Below are positions 62,554 to 64,000 of a DNA stretch of 64,000 nt, piece after piece. Where the stretch lies: positions 167,996-231,995 of the forward strand of contig JAKQTP010000212.1 in assembly GCA_029563035.1 (NCBI GenBank). Direction: 5' to 3'. The DNA is from an archaeon (GTDB lineage Archaea; Iainarchaeota; Iainarchaeia; CSSED10-239). Within the stretch, counting starts at the first letter, position 1; every line of letters starts with the position of its first letter. The notes under the pieces were generated by a model. The model was not told the origin of the DNA. It saw nothing but the letters and a program-made list of their open reading frames with translations, and searched no databases. A program made the position numbers and the translations under genes.

Positions 62554-62787
62554 TTATTCCTCCACCTCGTCCCAATCTTCTATGCTATCAATTAGAGCCA
62601 TAACTTCGTCATATTCTTCATCAGTTATGTCTTTTTTATCTATTCTAATTAAATCTATAACTTCGTCTATGTCGTCAGCGACATCAACAATATATATATA
62701 TTCAACACCTTTATATTCCACATCATATTCTTTATATACTCGTCTTACAGCTAAACTAATACTAAAATCTTTTTCTTCATTATACAT
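62554..62787 (-). CDS. Acidic 77-residue protein
   Basis: Rich in Asp and Glu: VDVADDIDEVIDLIRIDKKDI then DEEYDEVMALIDSIEDWDEVEE. GGAGGAATAAGT precedes the ATG. Such acidic small proteins of phages can be DNA mimics; here there is no direct evidence. Four bases from the ATPase gene. Confidence 0.6.
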   Translation of the reverse strand: MYNEEKDFSISLAVRRVYKEYDVEYKGVEYIYIVDVADDIDEVIDLIRIDKKDITDEEYDEVMALIDSIEDWDEVEE

Positions 62788-62789
62788 AC

Positions 62790-63053
62790 TTATTCCTCCT
62801 TTATTTTTTTAATCAATTTTTTTAATTCTCTCTTTGTAATAATATCGTTCTCTTGGTCTTCTTCAAACAAAACCAAACTATCTTTGAAATGATTTAATAT
62901 CTTTAATAAATTCTCTCTATCAATATCTGTTAGTTCTTTTTCTTTTAAAGATTTAAACTCATCTAAATACCACAAAGTAGTTTCCAACTCATCACTCATT
63001 AATACTTCTTTGAGAGTTTCCTTCAACAATTCTAATTCTTTATATTTATTCAT
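62790..63053 (-). CDS. Helical 87-residue protein
   Basis: Long helices (ELELLKETLKEVLMSDELETTLWYLDEF) and a charged end (ELKKLIKKIKEE); coiled-coil likely. GGAGGAATAAAAT leader before the ATG. Unknown function. Confidence 0.6.
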   Translation of the reverse strand: MNKYKELELLKETLKEVLMSDELETTLWYLDEFKSLKEKELTDIDRENLLKILNHFKDSLVLFEEDQENDIITKRELKKLIKKIKEE

Positions 63054-63207
63054 ATTTTATTCCTCCTTTTTATTTAGTTATTTAAAACAACCAATAATAC
63101 ATTGAAACAAAGTATTTATAAATAGATAGGTTTTAATAAAATAGCTATAAATTGACTGTGAAGTATCATAAAACGATAGTAAAATAGATACATTTATAAA
63201 TCTTTGC
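63054..63207. other. Intergenic stretch in the element
   Basis: AT-rich with a possible promoter for the leftward genes; nothing else recognised. The neighbouring iteron-like word lies at 63377-63394. Confidence 0.3.
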
Positions 63208-63360
63208 TTATCTTCTGCGAGAGCGTGCGAAAGGTTGCGACATATTTTTTTCACCAAAATAAAATTCTCTAAAACTCTTTATTTGGAATTTACATAATTC
63301 TATTCCAAACATTTTTTTAATAAATTTTTTAAAACTATAACCTTTTAAATTTGTATTCAT
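63208..63360 (-). CDS. 50-residue basic protein
   Basis: ATG at 63360 after AAGGA; the peptide has FKKFIKKMFGIELCKFQIKS and ends FARSRRR. Directly after the RecB-like/HIRAN gene on the same strand. No family recognised. Confidence 0.4.
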   Translation of the reverse strand: MNTNLKGYSFKKFIKKMFGIELCKFQIKSFREFYFGEKNMSQPFARSRRR

Positions 63361-63393
63361 ATTTTTTAATCCTTATGCGTGTTTAAAGGGCGA

Positions 63394-64000
63394 TTACTTT
63401 ATTAGGGTAATCTTAATATTAATACCAATGTTTCCTTTGTTTTGACCAGTTATATTTTCTGCATTACATATAACTTCATAATTATTATCAAGAGCTATAT
63501 GTAAATCTACTGCTAATTCTTTCTTTATATAACCTACTTTATTGTTGTTATGATATACTGCAATAGCATTAGGGTCGTATTGATTATCTTTCTCTCTTAT
63601 TAGTTGTAGTATATCGCCTACTTTAATTAGTAGTAAATTATATGAAGTAAATGTAGTTCCAGCCAATTTGCTATAAACTACTAACTCTTTTTTAGTGGTC
63701 TTTCCTTTCTTAAGTTCTCTATATTCTGTAGCTTTTTTAATAATCTTATCCATATCTAGTTGATGCTTTTCAATAGTGGATTTAAATTTATTAAGTGCTT
63801 GTTGTTTCATTGGACAGATATGTAACACAGGACACCATAAACATAAAGGACTTAATTTGCAATCATAAGTATTATCTTTTTCAATAGCTTCTATCTCTTC
63901 TTTTACTTCTTTAATCCTTGATTCTATTAATTTATTATCTACTTCTTCCAAGAAATATTTATCTTTCTCTTTTATATAATCAATTTCCCACCACTTAATC
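63394..64000 (-). CDS. RecB-like nuclease C-terminus fused to HIRAN (partial)
   Basis: The frame is open to the window edge, so the start lies outside. The first visible residues (KWWEIDYIKEKDKYF) and a helix lead to DCKLSPLCLWCPVLHICP, the four-Cys cluster that closes RecB/Cas4-like nucleases. After a linker comes a HIRAN domain: LAGTTFTSYNLLLIKVGDILQLIREKDNQYDPNAIAVYH...KVGYIKKELA, which binds single-stranded DNA ends in other proteins. The fusion is suggestive of processing DNA ends during replication or defence of the element. Confidence 0.75.
   Translation of the reverse strand, partial: IKWWEIDYIKEKDKYFLEEVDNKLIESRIKEVKEEIEAIEKDNTYDCKLSPLCLWCPVLHICPMKQQALNKFKSTIEKHQLDMDKIIKKATEYRELKKGKTTKKELVVYSKLAGTTFTSYNLLLIKVGDILQLIREKDNQYDPNAIAVYHNNNKVGYIKKELAVDLHIALDNNYEVICNAENITGQNKGNIGINIKITLIK

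Overview
The window is AT-rich and gene-dense. It looks archaeal. There are TATA boxes with BRE-like sequence about 25 bp upstream of start codons (several leaderless genes), SRP54, a prepilin/preflagellin-type GxGD peptidase, three proteins with class III (pilin-type) signal peptides, TrmB-like regulators, a reverse ribulose-monophosphate pathway and a zinc-ribbon tyrosine integrase. Shine-Dalgarno sites (GGAGG/GGGGG) are used inside operons. The small enzymes, scavenging transporter and many toxin-antitoxin genes fit a small-genome archaeon of the DPANN type; that placement is inference.

1-9.4 kb is housekeeping and carbon metabolism. A NIF3-like gene is followed by prs-rpiB-hps-phi, three GH130 mannoside-phosphorylase modules (one gene single, one gene with two in tandem), a mannose-6-phosphate-isomerase-type cupin and a phosphomannomutase. 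Together they can be read as one route: oligomannoside -> mannose-1-P -> mannose-6-P -> fructose-6-P -> (reverse RuMP) ribulose-5-P -> ribose-5-P -> PRPP. The prs gene has no ATG/GTG/TTG start; it must begin at ATA or ATT.

9.4-10.4 kb is a secreted protein gene split by a frameshift. 10.5-30.9 kb is an integrated defence island at the 3' end of tRNA-Thr(GGT). It is bounded by degenerate copies of the tRNA 3' end and by 15-bp arm repeats that are inverted between the two ends, as expected of attL and attR. It seems to be two tandem elements. The 14.2-kb one carries the integrase, a regulator set, and an operon of type III mod-res plus six accessory genes, several with HEPN-like features, one a Cas4-like nuclease and one a 44-residue zinc protein. 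The 6.1-kb one carries a truncated integrase, type III res-mod and a PD-(D/E)xK-like nuclease. The two restriction operons share a duplicated promoter block.

30.9-47.8 kb is chromosomal: RelE-type toxin-antitoxin, tRNA-His, three pilin-like surface proteins (two large, with DUF2341 and LamG modules that share near-identical DNA), HD hydrolase, Fic protein, thioredoxin-like protein, SpoIIM-like protein, RecB-like nuclease, RadC, VapBC, a RelE remnant, tRNA-guanine transglycosylase, prepilin peptidase and SRP54. 47.9-57.5 kb is a branched-chain amino-acid type ABC transporter (one set of LivHMGF) with three different binding proteins, each beside its own TrmB-like regulator.

57.5-64 kb is accessory DNA. 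An AbiEi/AbiEii pair lies between two direct copies of the 3' end of ftsY. To its right is a plasmid- or virus-like element with many tiny genes, a P-loop ATPase, a RecB-like/HIRAN protein running off the window, iteron-like repeats, a large AT palindrome, and a roughly 245-nt GC-rich structured RNA candidate with its own BRE/TATA promoter.
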